A stretch of 64,000 nt of DNA from Rhodobacterales bacterium 52_120_T64 (GTDB taxonomy: Bacteria; Pseudomonadota; Alphaproteobacteria; Rhodobacterales; Rhodobacteraceae), in assembly GCA_002162875.1 (NCBI GenBank), contig MABA01000015.1:1-64000 (forward strand). Reading direction: 5' to 3'. Every line of letters begins with the position of its first letter. Positions within the stretch are counted from its first letter, which is position 1. Positions 36,289 through 45,719 of the stretch are shown one piece after another. The notes beneath the pieces are model-generated. The model was given only the letters and a program-made list of their open reading frames with translations. It was not told where the DNA came from and did no database searches. The position numbers and the translations under genes are program-made.

Positions 36289-36660
36289 ATGAATATCAGA
36301 CATAATTCGAAATTCATTGAATCAATATCGTCCAATGCGACACAATTAAACTGGCATGCAGCTACAGAATTTCTGTGCTGTCCAAACCAAATACATAGAA
36401 ACTCATTAGAGTACTATTGGATGCTACTTATAAAGGGCGAACCGTTCTCGGAAAGTAGTGTAAGTAAATCGGTGGTTGCCCAAGCTGGGTATTCTCGAAA
36501 ACACGATATCATTACCGTCGTCTGCAGATGGACATGGGGAAGCGGTTTACCATGGTCGTTATGCAAAATACGGCTTGATGGCGTCTATTTCGAGCATACA
36601 CTTGTGGGAGAGTATACTTCTCTCGAAGAAGCATCTCATGCCGCGGGAATGCAAGAATAA
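36289..36660 (+). CDS. Hypothetical protein (123 aa)
   Basis: No family recognised and no ribosome site. Composition is protein-like (FLCCPNQIHRNSLEYYWMLLIKGEPF, DGVYFEHTLVGEYTSLEEASHAAG) and there is no competing frame. It may be a transferred orphan. Confidence 0.4.
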   Translation: MNIRHNSKFIESISSNATQLNWHAATEFLCCPNQIHRNSLEYYWMLLIKGEPFSESSVSKSVVAQAGYSRKHDIITVVCRWTWGSGLPWSLCKIRLDGVYFEHTLVGEYTSLEEASHAAGMQE

Positions 36661-36869
36661 CAATTTTGAGATATTGTACAGTCCATAGTTTTCCGGGCGG
36701 CTTCAGTTATTACACCTACTGAAATTCGAGCTGTTAAAAAGACAGTCCTGAATTTCCACGTCCTCGCCTATGGGAAATTGCAGCAGGTACCTCGGCCCTT
36801 ACGACAACCGTCTACTCCCTATCCTGAAATCCGAAATGTTTCTGCCGTATCCGAAATAATAGAAGATGC

Positions 36870-37679
36870 TCAAAAACCTGAGCCGTCTTTTTTCTGGGCG
36901 ATAATGTAAACCGGCGCATAGGTGAGGCGAACGTTGCCATCCGCATCAGAAAATCTTTTCGCATACTCTTGCTCAAAATCGATCAGGTTTTTACGCGACC
37001 AGTGATTTTTTGAATTTGCATTAACACCCGTGTTTCGAAGATGCACGAGCATTTCACGCGGACTGCAAAACTTCGCCGTCAATAGACCTTGGCTGATCGA
37101 AATTGGTTTAAGATCGGCCGGAAGCAATTTTTCCCATTCCTTAGCACAAAAGTAGCTCATTTCTTGGGCGCTTGTCCCCAATGCTTTTAGTTCGCCAAAA
37201 TGTTGCGGCGTAAAACTGCTTAGCATCAACCACCCATTTGGCTTCAACCTATTTGCAAGGTTTCGAAGGAGTGCTGGTGTATCCGAAACCCACTGGATCG
37301 CTGAAGCCGACGCGATAAGGTCAAATTTGTCTACTAGTGAAACGGTCTCAATTGCTCCTGATACAAACCCCCAGCTGTTGGCTTCGGCATTGGACAGGTT
37401 TGTAATATGGGTTTTGCTACTCGGCACCAAGTCGTTAAGCGTATAATGCCCAACTTCGAACCGCTCAAATAATTGTTTCGTTAGAAACCCTGTTCCACAT
37501 CCTATTTCCAGCGCAGTGTCAAATCGATGCGTGTTGGCAGTTTTGGCAAATATATCGACCAGACGGGAGGCAATTTGCGCTTGCACATACGCGCTTTCGC
37601 TATACTTGCTAAACCCACGGTGAAAATTCCTCTGAATCCTGCTCTGTGCCGCTGATACGGCCTGTTGGCTGAGTGTCAT
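36870..37679 (-). CDS. bioC: Malonyl-ACP O-methyltransferase BioC
   Basis: 269 residues. SAM-binding motif I ALEIGCGTGFLTKQL, acidic LNDLV, motif DLIASASAIQWVSD and LKPNGWLMLSSFTP, with FHRGFSKYSESAYVQ at the N-terminus, all typical of BioC. It methylates malonyl-ACP to start pimelate assembly for biotin. The ATG overlaps the bioG stop (ATGA), so the two are coupled. A biotin entry pair on an accessory replicon is notable. Confidence 0.88.
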   Translation of the reverse strand: MTLSQQAVSAAQSRIQRNFHRGFSKYSESAYVQAQIASRLVDIFAKTANTHRFDTALEIGCGTGFLTKQLFERFEVGHYTLNDLVPSSKTHITNLSNAEANSWGFVSGAIETVSLVDKFDLIASASAIQWVSDTPALLRNLANRLKPNGWLMLSSFTPQHFGELKALGTSAQEMSYFCAKEWEKLLPADLKPISISQGLLTAKFCSPREMLVHLRNTGVNANSKNHWSRKNLIDFEQEYAKRFSDADGNVRLTYAPVYIIAQKKDGSGF

Positions 37680-38296
37680 TCCAAAATCTCTTTCCATGTG
37701 GTCCACATATCAAATGGAACGTGCGGCGCATCCAAGACATCGGACTGGTCACCCCATGCCCTTTGCATATTTTTGAAGGAAAATATCTGGTCATCCCGAC
37801 TAATCCAGACCTTGTCCCAAACTTGTATGGTCTGAGAGTAATCACGTTGCTGGACTGCAACCAACTCTGCCCTACGTGCCGATATATCAATGGAATGCAG
37901 CGGTTGTTCTTCGCCAAAACTGCGCGCCAAAAATACCTGGAAACTTTCGTTCGAAAGTGTATCGATGGTTTTTTGCAGCGTGCGGGGTGCAATTCCGCAT
38001 AACTGATCGATGGGGGCCATGCTGCCATTTATTGCCACTTTTCGAGTAAACGGATCACGTCGCCGCTGCTGCCAGTAGCAATAAGATGCAACACCAAAAG
38101 ACCATGCAACCAGCGTGCGGGTTTCATAATGGTCTAAGTCCGGCAGCTCAAAATCAAGATCACGATAATCCGAGATGAACAGCACATCAGCGGATGTTTT
38201 CAGATGTTCAAACACGCCCGACCCAATGGCCCAACCGCCAAAGATCACAATCACACCAGAAGCATCTAAGTCTCTTTGTAACCATTTTTGATGCAT
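37676..38296 (-). CDS. bioG: Pimeloyl-ACP methyl ester esterase BioG
   Basis: 206 residues. FGGWAIGSGVFEHL, LFISDYRDLDFE and the nucleophile region TLVAWSFGVASY are characteristic of BioG (DUF452), an alpha/beta hydrolase that removes the methyl group once the pimeloyl chain is made. The downstream partner bioC confirms the assignment. No later biotin genes (bioFABD) in the window. Confidence 0.86.
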   Translation of the reverse strand: MHQKWLQRDLDASGVIVIFGGWAIGSGVFEHLKTSADVLFISDYRDLDFELPDLDHYETRTLVAWSFGVASYCYWQQRRRDPFTRKVAINGSMAPIDQLCGIAPRTLQKTIDTLSNESFQVFLARSFGEEQPLHSIDISARRAELVAVQQRDYSQTIQVWDKVWISRDDQIFSFKNMQRAWGDQSDVLDAPHVPFDMWTTWKEILE

Positions 38297-39092
38297 CTCT
38301 TTGTCTCAACCAGCTTTAAACTTCCGAAGCTAAGCCGCGTTTGGCTCAACCGGTATGGTTGCAACTATAAGTGTTCAGCGAATTTACACCGAACGACTGC
38401 AACTCCAGACACCGCAGATTAAACGCGGTGTCTGTTACGATTGCCAAATTAATAGAAAGCTTGGATGGATTCGTAAATCATGCAAATGTTGCGTGTCAAA
38501 AATAAAAAGGTTTTCCCATTATCCCCATCCGCTTTGGAATAATCACCTATCACTTGAAGACATTGATTTGCACCGACACAGCTGTATCGGCCCCGGCCAT
38601 AGCGGTTCCCTTCCAATAGTCCAGCTCTTTGCTATCAGAGACCGACATCGCGTCATGGGTATCAGTGGTAGCCGCCGTGTAGGATCAAGGCGAGAATTTC
38701 ATTAGTCCTGTCCGAAATATGACACATACTTCGGTCAAACTTGCATGCGGATAACTGAATTAACAAATTCGTTCTTTATCTCTGGATTTGGCATACCGTT
38801 GTGCAACGTTCATTTTTCGCCTCATAACCGGCTGTTTTGTGATTAGATTAGTGCATTTATTCACCTCATAGCCCATATTTAGCAATTACCCGACTTGCCA
38901 CCGTTTAATTGTAATCCTGTAACCGCCGAGCGATTAATGCTTGCCTATAGTGAGGTGCTCGACAGGAATTGTCGGAGAAAACCAGCTTTATTTGAGAAGG
39001 GTCGTTGAATGTACTTGTCAGATGATGTCTGATTTGCGGCAGCCGCAATTCTGCTCAGCCAACATTCCGAAATGAGAAATAGAGGAGACCAC
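38297..39092. other. ~800-bp divergent intergenic region
   Basis: Lies between bioG and the dehydrogenase-like gene. Must hold promoters for both. The plus-strand frame 38355-38705 lacks a ribosome site and has unconvincing composition. No BioR/BirA box was recognised. Confidence 0.45.
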
Positions 39093-40154
39093 ATGAAGTC
39101 TTTCATGATTTATGGGGCAAACGGTTACACGGGAAAGCTAATTACGGAATATGCTTTATCTAGAGGGTTACACCCCATTGTCGCCGGGCGCTCAAAATCT
39201 GACATCAATAACCTGGCGTCTCAACGCAATCTTGAAGCTCGTGTATTTTCTTTGGGAGGCAATATTTCAGCACACCTCAAAGGTGTTGGGTTGGTCCTCA
39301 ATTGTGCTGGCCCGTTTTCAGCAACTGCGCGGATGATGATCGATGCATGCGTGAAATCCGGTGTTGATTACCTCGATATAACCGGAGAAATAGCGGTGTT
39401 TGAAGCTGCTGCATCCAGGCACAACGAACTTGTCAAAAGCGGAATTATGGTCATGCCAGGCGTTGCTTTTGATGTGGTGCCGAGCGACAGCATATCTGCC
39501 CACATGAAACGACGCATGCCAGATGCCACAGAGCTTACACTTAGTTTCAAGGCTCTCGACAACTCTCTGGCGAGTGCTTCGCGAGGCACGAGCAATACGC
39601 TGATGGAAGCTGTTGGAATAGGGAACAAGGCACGGCGAAGTGGTAAAATAAAAACGGTCCCGTTTAAGTCCGATACACACTGGGTGGATTTTGGACGATT
39701 TGGCAAAGGCAAGGTTTCTGGATTACCTTGGGGTGATATATCCACAGCCTACTATACGACGGGCATTCCAAATATCACCACTTACATGGATATCCCGTTT
39801 ATCGCCCGTTTTTTGTACCGTGCAGGAAACTACTTCCCCGGGTTTTGGCAAAGCCGCGCAATACAAGCTTACCTCAAGTGGATTGTTTCATTTTTTCCCG
39901 AAGGTCCAAACCCAAAAGCTAATAATAGTGCCAGCGCAACCATATTGGCCGAGGCCAGAAATAGTAGCGGCAAAGTTATTCGTTCCATTCTCCACACACC
40001 CGGCGGGTACCGACTGACTACATTAAGCGCCGTCGCAATCATTGAACGAGTACTTGCCGGTGAACGTCAAGCCGGCTTTGTCACCCCGGCTGGGCTTTTT
40101 GGTCCCGACATGGTGTTGGAGCTTGATGGTGTCAGCCGTGAAGATCTTACCTGA
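39093..40154 (+). CDS. Saccharopine dehydrogenase-like oxidoreductase
   Basis: 353 residues, start MKSFMIYGANGYTGKL with GAGGAG upstream. GANGYTG is the Rossmann nucleotide-binding loop; LVLNCAGPFSATARMMIDACVKSGVDYLDITGE is the hallmark of the saccharopine-dehydrogenase/trans-acting enoyl reductase group. Substrate unknown. Single-gene unit after a long intergenic region. Confidence 0.82.
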   Translation: MKSFMIYGANGYTGKLITEYALSRGLHPIVAGRSKSDINNLASQRNLEARVFSLGGNISAHLKGVGLVLNCAGPFSATARMMIDACVKSGVDYLDITGEIAVFEAAASRHNELVKSGIMVMPGVAFDVVPSDSISAHMKRRMPDATELTLSFKALDNSLASASRGTSNTLMEAVGIGNKARRSGKIKTVPFKSDTHWVDFGRFGKGKVSGLPWGDISTAYYTTGIPNITTYMDIPFIARFLYRAGNYFPGFWQSRAIQAYLKWIVSFFPEGPNPKANNSASATILAEARNSSGKVIRSILHTPGGYRLTTLSAVAIIERVLAGERQAGFVTPAGLFGPDMVLELDGVSREDLT

Positions 40155-40207
40155 AAGTGAGCGGTTAGCTGCGAGCCCTCGACGGTACCAATAAAATAGA
40201 CGATATA

Positions 40208-40483
40208 TCAGCGAAAATCCTCCTCTTTCAAAACAGAAATTGGACCATTCGCTCCCTGGATAACAATCCTGTCGGCAAAAAGAACAATCACAACCGATTT
40301 ATCTGGGTCGGTATCGTCCTCAATAGTAAGCACGGCTCGGCCGTGATCATTGTACTTCGTTTCATCAAACCGCCCGCGAATATCAATTTCGGTTTCTTTA
40401 GGTGTCCAGAAGAACGGCTTTTTCTTTGGTGTCCCGTTACTATTTTTGCCCATGAACACCGAGAGCTTTGCTTTATTCCACAT
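40208..40483 (-). CDS. Small plasmid protein, paralogue of 13520-13792
   Basis: 91 residues, MWNKAKLSVFMGKNSNG start with AAGGAA upstream. Shares KKKPFFW, DHGRA and a C-terminal beta pattern (KSVVIVLFADRIVIQGANG) with the first copy. Function unknown. Confidence 0.75.
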   Translation of the reverse strand: MWNKAKLSVFMGKNSNGTPKKKPFFWTPKETEIDIRGRFDETKYNDHGRAVLTIEDDTDPDKSVVIVLFADRIVIQGANGPISVLKEEDFR

Positions 40484-40531
40484 CGTAAATTCCTTAATTC
40501 AATATTCTACCAAATTGACCGTCTGCACTTT

Positions 40532-40651
40532 CTATAATGTCTGTGTGCGCACCTCATCATTGAAGATTTGGTCAAACTCTTCAAATTTCTCAACCATCGT
40601 AAATTTACCGAAGATAGGCGAGGTAGCTAATGTTGATAGTTCAGTGGTCAT
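40532..40651 (-). CDS. 39-aa small protein
   Basis: Reads MTTELSTLATSPIFGKFTMV then EKFEEFDQIFNDEVRTQTL. AAGGGGAAG lies just upstream of the ATG. Located between the 193-aa gene and the 91-aa paralogue on the same strand. Coding status rests on the ribosome site and operon position. Confidence 0.5.
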   Translation of the reverse strand: MTTELSTLATSPIFGKFTMVEKFEEFDQIFNDEVRTQTL

Positions 40652-40748
40652 ATTTCTTCCCCTTGTGATTTTGTTCTTTAATTTCTGATAATTACCGGTT
40701 GGGCGCCCTGCCCCGATTTAGCGCAGATACACAAATGCACCTGGTTGC

Positions 40749-41330
40749 TTATGCATACCAAGATCGGCTTTCGGGTTTTCCATCCCATAAAGATGCACTC
40801 TGAAAGCTAGAGAGACTGATGCTCGGATATCCCATAAACATTGAGACTTTGCGACGCGTGGCTAGAGCAATAAATCTGTCGCCAGCAATCACTTCGTCCG
40901 CCATACCGTGGGAAAGTGTTGAACCGTCAACATGAACACGGTTGATCTCGCGCACTTCCACCATTGTTTTCCCGACAATCTTTGTGACCTTGTAAAAGTC
41001 GATATTGGTCTGGTCATACCCCCATGAGGAAATAAGAACGTCGCCAAGTTTTAATGTATGGGGTTGGTTGGCCTCAGTGCGGCGTTTGGCTTTTTCTTCA
41101 CTAAAGGTTTTGAGGTCTGAAAACCAGTTATTCAGCCATTTATCGCGCACCTCAACTGATCCGTAATAATGGCGAAACGTTGGTTTATGCGCACGACCTT
41201 TGAATCCGCATGCAGCAGGGTTTCCGTCTTTGTCAGTATAGATATATACCTCGGCCTTTACCCCCTCACGGGTAACCAGCTTTGACCCTTTAGGGATATA
41301 AAATTCTCGCTTGTGAACCATTCCGGTCAT
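40749..41330 (-). CDS. Hypothetical plasmid protein (193 aa)
   Basis: AAGGA upstream of the ATG. Residues 15-60 (KLVTREGVKAEVYIYTDKDGNPAACGFKGRAHKPTF, read in pieces) and LKLGDVLISSWGYDQ, NIDFYKVTKIVGKTMVEVREI suggest a beta-barrel, SH3-like nucleic-acid or protein-binding module. No named family. A C hairpin lies upstream, as it does for the 63-aa gene, tying this patch to the 12-21 kb region. Confidence 0.65.
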   Translation of the reverse strand: MTGMVHKREFYIPKGSKLVTREGVKAEVYIYTDKDGNPAACGFKGRAHKPTFRHYYGSVEVRDKWLNNWFSDLKTFSEEKAKRRTEANQPHTLKLGDVLISSWGYDQTNIDFYKVTKIVGKTMVEVREINRVHVDGSTLSHGMADEVIAGDRFIALATRRKVSMFMGYPSISLSSFQSASLWDGKPESRSWYA

Positions 41331-41508
41331 TTCAGACTTCCTTCATTTTGACTGGCGGTTTTTGAGCCTCTTGCTTTCTGTCCGCCTATGGGCAGCGCCT
41401 CGCCTGATCTGTTTGACGAATACGCATGTATTCGGCCGGAACAGAGTGGGTGAGGGCGTAGCCCGACCTATGGTCACGGCTTGGCATGTCAAAGATCGTA
41501 GCGACGGA

Positions 41509-41571
41509 GAGATCGGGTAATTTGCTTCGCGAGGAATGGCCCGTAAGGGACAGGGGAAATTACCGGATCTC
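41509..41571 (-). repeat. Structured hairpin C, copy C3
   Basis: Stem GAGATC-G-GGTAATTT pairs with AAATTACC-G-GATCTC (14 pairs around one G/G mismatch) over the same core as C1/C2: CGCGAGGAATG, inner CCC-GTAA-GGG, CAGGGG. About 180 bp upstream of the 193-aa minus-strand gene. Confidence 0.8.
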
Positions 41572-41952
41572 GGAGGCGTGGAGACAAGACACGGGCGCCC
41601 CCGTGGCGCAAGCAGCTCAAAAAGCTGCGCCGTCTATTGACCTGCCAAGACGGGACTGTTGGGCGGTTTTATCTCTTCAAATGAAAATATCTTCGCGCAG
41701 TCTGGAATGAAATGGAAGGCAATGCGCCCTTACCTCATTTTGATCACCGCGTTGCAAGCGGGGATCTCGATATTTTGACCCGGGTTGTCAGCATGCATAT
41801 TGCAGGATTTGGTCGATACAGAAACAGTCGGAAAACTTTGCGACAAAACCCAACGAGAATAACCTCGATCGTGAAACTACGTGGATTCATTCCCGGGATG
41901 CGGTGAAATCATGATCACGGTGACAAAAGAAATTGGCAAGGTATAATTCAAT

Positions 41953-42046
41953 AGGCCACATACGGCCTTTTAATCTGAATTTATATATCTAATAGGCCTC
42001 ATGTGGCCTATTGACATATAGTGCATTAAGAGGCCACATACGGCCT
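41953..42046 (+). promoter_or_regulatory. HipB operators and hipBA promoter
   Basis: Three 16-bp near-palindromes of form AGGCCNCATRNGGCCT at 41953-41968, 41994-42009 and 42031-42046, plus a half-site TGTATGGCCT near 42077. A TTGACA -35 candidate sits at 42011-42016 between operators 2 and 3, so HipB binding would cover the promoter. Confidence 0.8.
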
Positions 42047-42097
42047 ACAACTCAGAAACATCTGCATAATCGGCAATGTATGGCCTTTAAGGACGAA

Positions 42098-42436
42098 ATG
42101 GCGACCTCCAAACAGGTAGAAATCGAGATCGGCGAGCGCTTGGCCCGGCTAAGGCTCTCGCGAAACGTGACGCAGGCCGCCCTGGCTGAAAAAGCTGGTA
42201 TCGGCGTACGCACCCTGCGGCGCCTCGAGGTAGGCGAGCCCTCGACCCTCGATACGTTTTTGCGCGTCGTAGCGGCGCTCGATCTGGAAGATGCCATTCT
42301 GGCCGCACTGCCGGAGGGGCAAATCAGGCCCATTGAACGCGTTTCGAAGAAGGGAAGCGAGCGCCAACGGGCGAGGCCAACCGAGAAGAAACCGGCTAAG
42401 CCAACATGGGCATGGGGCGAGGAAACCGATGACTGA
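42098..42436 (+). CDS. hipB: HipB-like antitoxin
   Basis: 112 residues, start MATSKQVEIE with AAGGACG before the ATG. Xre-type helix-turn-helix: IGERLARLRLSRNVTQAALAEKAGIGVRTLRRLEVGEPSTLDTFLRV. A basic, proline-rich tail (ERQRARPTEKKPAKPTWAWGEE) follows. Represses hipBA through the upstream operators and binds HipA. Overlaps hipA by 8 bp. Confidence 0.88.
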   Translation: MATSKQVEIEIGERLARLRLSRNVTQAALAEKAGIGVRTLRRLEVGEPSTLDTFLRVVAALDLEDAILAALPEGQIRPIERVSKKGSERQRARPTEKKPAKPTWAWGEETDD

Positions 42437-43730
42437 TGCAAGTGTCGTTTTATGGGGTAGACGCATCGGGGCCGTCAGCTGGGACGAAGCGCGATCCCTT
42501 GGCGTGTTCCAATACGATCCCGAGTTCGTCGGCGCCGGCATCGAGATTGCGCCCTTGAAAATGCCGGTAAGGGAGGCACCCTACGAGTTTCCAGCGCTGC
42601 GGAAAGAGACCTTCAGGGGGCTTCCCGGAATGCTCGCAGACGCGCTTCCGGACAAGTTTGGTAACCGGCTCATCGACGTGTGGCTTGCCGAAACCGGGCG
42701 GAGCGTGGAGCGATTCAGCCCTGTCGACCGGCTTTGCTACATCGGCAATCGTGGGATCGGGGCGCTGGAATTCGAACCCACCGTTCGCAAGGCTACAAAA
42801 TCTAAAAAATTGGAAGTGGCGCAACTGTTGGATCTGGCCAACAGGGTATTGAGTGAGAGGAAAAACCTTGCAGGGCAACTTGGAGGCGAGGACGACGCAG
42901 AAGCCCTAGAAGACATTTTGAGCGTTGGGACATCCGCGGGCGGAGCCCGCGCCAAAGCAGTACTTGCCTGGAACCGCAAAACCGGCGAGTTCAGGTCAGG
43001 GCAAGTGAAGGCCGGAAAGGGCTACGAGCATTGGCTCTTAAAATTCGACGGTATATCAAACAACCGCGACAAGGAGCTTGCCGACCCGCAGGGTTTTGGC
43101 AAGATTGAGTTTGCATACTACCTGATGGCGAAAGATGCCGGCATCGAAATGTCCGAGTGCCGGATGCATCACGAAGGTGGCCGCAGCCACTTCATGACTC
43201 GCCGGTTTGACCGGGACGACAGGGCGCGCAAAATCCACATGCAGTCCCTTGGGGCGATGCAGCACTTCGACTTCAACGATCCCGCCTCTTATTCCTATGA
43301 GCAAGCTATCCTGACCATCCGGGAGCTTGGTCTTGGAATGAATGTCGTGGAACAGCAGTACAAGCGCGCCGTATTCAATGTCGTTGCACGCAATCAGGAC
43401 GACCACGTGAAGAACATCTCGTTTCTCATGGATCAGTCTGGGTCTTGGCGACTTTCACCCGCCTACGATATAGCCTATTCCTACAACCCCCAGGGCTCGT
43501 GGACCCGTGATCACCAAATGAGCTTAGCTGGGAAACGCAACGAATTCTCCCACGCAGACCTGTTGGCCTTCGCATCCAACGTAGGCCTGAAGGAAGCGAA
43601 AGCCCGGCAGGTAATCGACGATGTCTCGGGGTCGGTCGAAACGTGGAAAACACATGCCGAGAAGGCGAACGTCGATCCGGCGGACATCATCCGCATCGAG
43701 AAAACGTTTCGGCTGAAGCTACGAAAATAG
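42429..43730 (+). CDS. hipA: HipA-family serine/threonine kinase toxin
   Basis: 433 residues. N-terminal subdomain (LKMPVREAPYEFPALRKETFRGLPGMLADALPDKFG, in part), glycine-rich GTSAGGARAKAV loop, HWLLKFDG (ATP lysine region), SHFMTRRFDR, catalytic NQDDHVKN (about residue 321) and metal-binding SPAYDIAYS. In E. coli HipA phosphorylates glutamyl-tRNA synthetase and causes persistence. A replicon stability role is likely here, beside rep and par. Confidence 0.93.
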   Translation: MTDASVVLWGRRIGAVSWDEARSLGVFQYDPEFVGAGIEIAPLKMPVREAPYEFPALRKETFRGLPGMLADALPDKFGNRLIDVWLAETGRSVERFSPVDRLCYIGNRGIGALEFEPTVRKATKSKKLEVAQLLDLANRVLSERKNLAGQLGGEDDAEALEDILSVGTSAGGARAKAVLAWNRKTGEFRSGQVKAGKGYEHWLLKFDGISNNRDKELADPQGFGKIEFAYYLMAKDAGIEMSECRMHHEGGRSHFMTRRFDRDDRARKIHMQSLGAMQHFDFNDPASYSYEQAILTIRELGLGMNVVEQQYKRAVFNVVARNQDDHVKNISFLMDQSGSWRLSPAYDIAYSYNPQGSWTRDHQMSLAGKRNEFSHADLLAFASNVGLKEAKARQVIDDVSGSVETWKTHAEKANVDPADIIRIEKTFRLKLRK

Positions 43731-44229
43731 ACTTTTGTTTCCAGCCGGTTACGAAGGAGTCAGAACCGTAGGGTACTTGGTGAGCAGCTCTTGCTCCACA
43801 CCAAACTTCAAAACATTGAACAAAGCTTCATGCGTTCCGGGTCAGTGGCCTGATCACGACACACCGCGGCCACGGCCTTTATTTACCGCATGCTTTCGGA
43901 GGTGAAAATGCTTGCCAAGTCCACCGTCATGCGGATCTCCAAAATATCAGCATTGGGCAGGTCATAAATATAAGCGTCGGGCTAAGTATAGCACTCCAAA
44001 TGACTGTCTAAGGCGAACGTTCGCAAGGAAGAACAATTGCAGATTGGATTCGACAAGATATCAATTTTCCTGCTGTCATTTCTGCGGTGTAATCTGCCCA
44101 AAGGCTGAAGGCATCGTATCTAGTATGGCGGTAGGATTGAGCGGTGGTCAGCGTTTGGTGCAAGATATCCATGTTAAGTAGTATAGATATTCTGGTTCAC
44201 TAATACTCAAATATTACAACGGAACCCGC
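43731..44229. other. 500-bp gap between hipA and rep
   Basis: Convergent intergenic region. No convincing gene or repeat noticed. Confidence 0.45.
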
Positions 44230-45516
44230 TCAAACATCTTCGAAAAAACCTTCCTCAAGCCCTTCCCAGAACGCGAATATCGCTCGCCCGTTCAAAGCAG
44301 ACCGCCAGCCATGTCGCGCGAAATCCTCACGATCAAGATCTTTTTCAAGCGTCGCTAGAAAAAGTCGCTTGTCCGCGTCCCGTTGGGTTGGTGTGCGATT
44401 GGCCACATGTTCCAAAACTCGCTCCAGTCGCACCGCCCTGCCCCGCCGGTCGGCCGCTCGGTTTGCGTCGGCCAACGCCGCCGCATCCTCTTGTGCAGCC
44501 ACCTGCTTTGCCCGCTTCGCCGCCGCTGCTTGTGCCTCAAGTGAGGGTGCCTCAGGTTTTGCCTCCACATAATCATCCCGGATCGCTGCGCTTAAATACT
44601 GAGCAGCACTCCCTTTAATGGCCCCTGCCCTGCTCTTCGTTGCAACATAGGCAAGTTTTTGCACGACATATTCCTCTCCGTGTTCGGCTATCCATTGACG
44701 CGCCAACCGGTCCGAAACCCCCTGCCCCACAAGTTCGCCGTAAACATCGGACGTCCGCACCCCTTCGCTATCATCAATTTCGAACATCGCCAGTTGCGGG
44801 TTTTCCTTTATCAAAAACCGGATATGTGAAACTTTGCGTCCCTGTTTGCGAAACTCCGGGGTCACCATAATATTCGAAGTTTTGTTAACCTCAACGACTG
44901 CAGGTTTGATAATCTTAGCATTAAGATGCTTGAAGCTCTCGTAATACACACTGTCACTTACCCCCATCAGACGGCGAAACAAGTCAATTTCCCACCAACC
45001 GGTCGATCCGGTGCGCACAAATCTGAAACAGTTCTCATACAGCGCAAGCCCGTGGCCGCTTGTAAAGCGCCGCTGAATGTTCAAGTTAATTAGCGCGAAA
45101 ATCTTTGGATCAAAGAGCTTTTCTGCTAGCGCGGGCGAATACGCGTATTCGCAAACACCCGCTTTCAACTTGGCGTAGGAAAGCAGGCTGGAAACTCCCC
45201 ATTCCTGTTTACCATCTTTATCCAGCATATCCCATTCGGCGACAGTTTCCGCCAGAGACCGCAACGCGCTGCGAAGCGTATCAATGTCATTGGAATTGTA
45301 CCCAATCATCAAACATAAGGTTTTGGCATCGATGGAATGGGAGGGTTTGGTAATTAGTTCATCATATGCGTTTAGCAGTAGTACATTTGATAACTTCCGC
45401 TGTAACAACGACAATTTGCCGCTGACGTGGATAGCCGCAACATTTTTTTTAACGCTATCTCGCCGTAGAGCCCCCGACAACCTGTCCCGGGGGATGGTAT
45501 CTTCAACCTGTTTCAT
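44230..45516 (-). CDS. Rep_3-type plasmid replication initiator
   Basis: 428 residues. Two winged-helix units: first LSLLQRKLSNVLLLNAYDEL with IGYNSNDIDTLRSALRSL, second with GHGLALYENCFRFVRTGSTGWWEIDLFRRLMGVSDSVYYESFKHLNAKI and RKVSHIRFLIKE. This is the Rep_3 (RepB) initiator fold that binds iterons. The C-terminal ~170 residues (alanine/arginine-rich coiled region) are an extension. Five 22-bp iterons and an inverted repeat lie directly upstream, then parAB divergently. Confidence 0.88.
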   Translation of the reverse strand: MKQVEDTIPRDRLSGALRRDSVKKNVAAIHVSGKLSLLQRKLSNVLLLNAYDELITKPSHSIDAKTLCLMIGYNSNDIDTLRSALRSLAETVAEWDMLDKDGKQEWGVSSLLSYAKLKAGVCEYAYSPALAEKLFDPKIFALINLNIQRRFTSGHGLALYENCFRFVRTGSTGWWEIDLFRRLMGVSDSVYYESFKHLNAKIIKPAVVEVNKTSNIMVTPEFRKQGRKVSHIRFLIKENPQLAMFEIDDSEGVRTSDVYGELVGQGVSDRLARQWIAEHGEEYVVQKLAYVATKSRAGAIKGSAAQYLSAAIRDDYVEAKPEAPSLEAQAAAAKRAKQVAAQEDAAALADANRAADRRGRAVRLERVLEHVANRTPTQRDADKRLFLATLEKDLDREDFARHGWRSALNGRAIFAFWEGLEEGFFEDV

Positions 45517-45549
45517 TCTGCTCGCCTGTTTTTCTTAAGACTGGCAGAT

Positions 45550-45585
45550 AAGGAACCCTCAATCAACCCACTAATAGGTTCCTTT
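45550..45585 (-). promoter_or_regulatory. rep autoregulatory inverted repeat
   Basis: AAGGAACC (45550-45557) and GGTTCCTT (45577-45584) are inverted half-iterons 34-69 bases upstream of the rep ATG. Rep_3 initiators commonly repress their own gene as dimers at such sites. Another half-iteron (GGGTTCCT) is at 45610. Confidence 0.65.
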
Positions 45586-45719
45586 TGTAATTATCAGACT
45601 CCCGTATTTGGGTTCCTATACACCGAGTTTAGCCAGTATTGCCAAGATATCGTTTAGAAAATGCACCCATATTTCCTCTTTTCATGCAATTATCGACTCA
45701 AAATACTACATTCTAGGTC

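Noticed and set aside
41486-41906. Two plus-strand ORFs around the C3 hairpin
   Set aside because: They read through a structured element conserved at the base-pairing level and have no ribosome sites.
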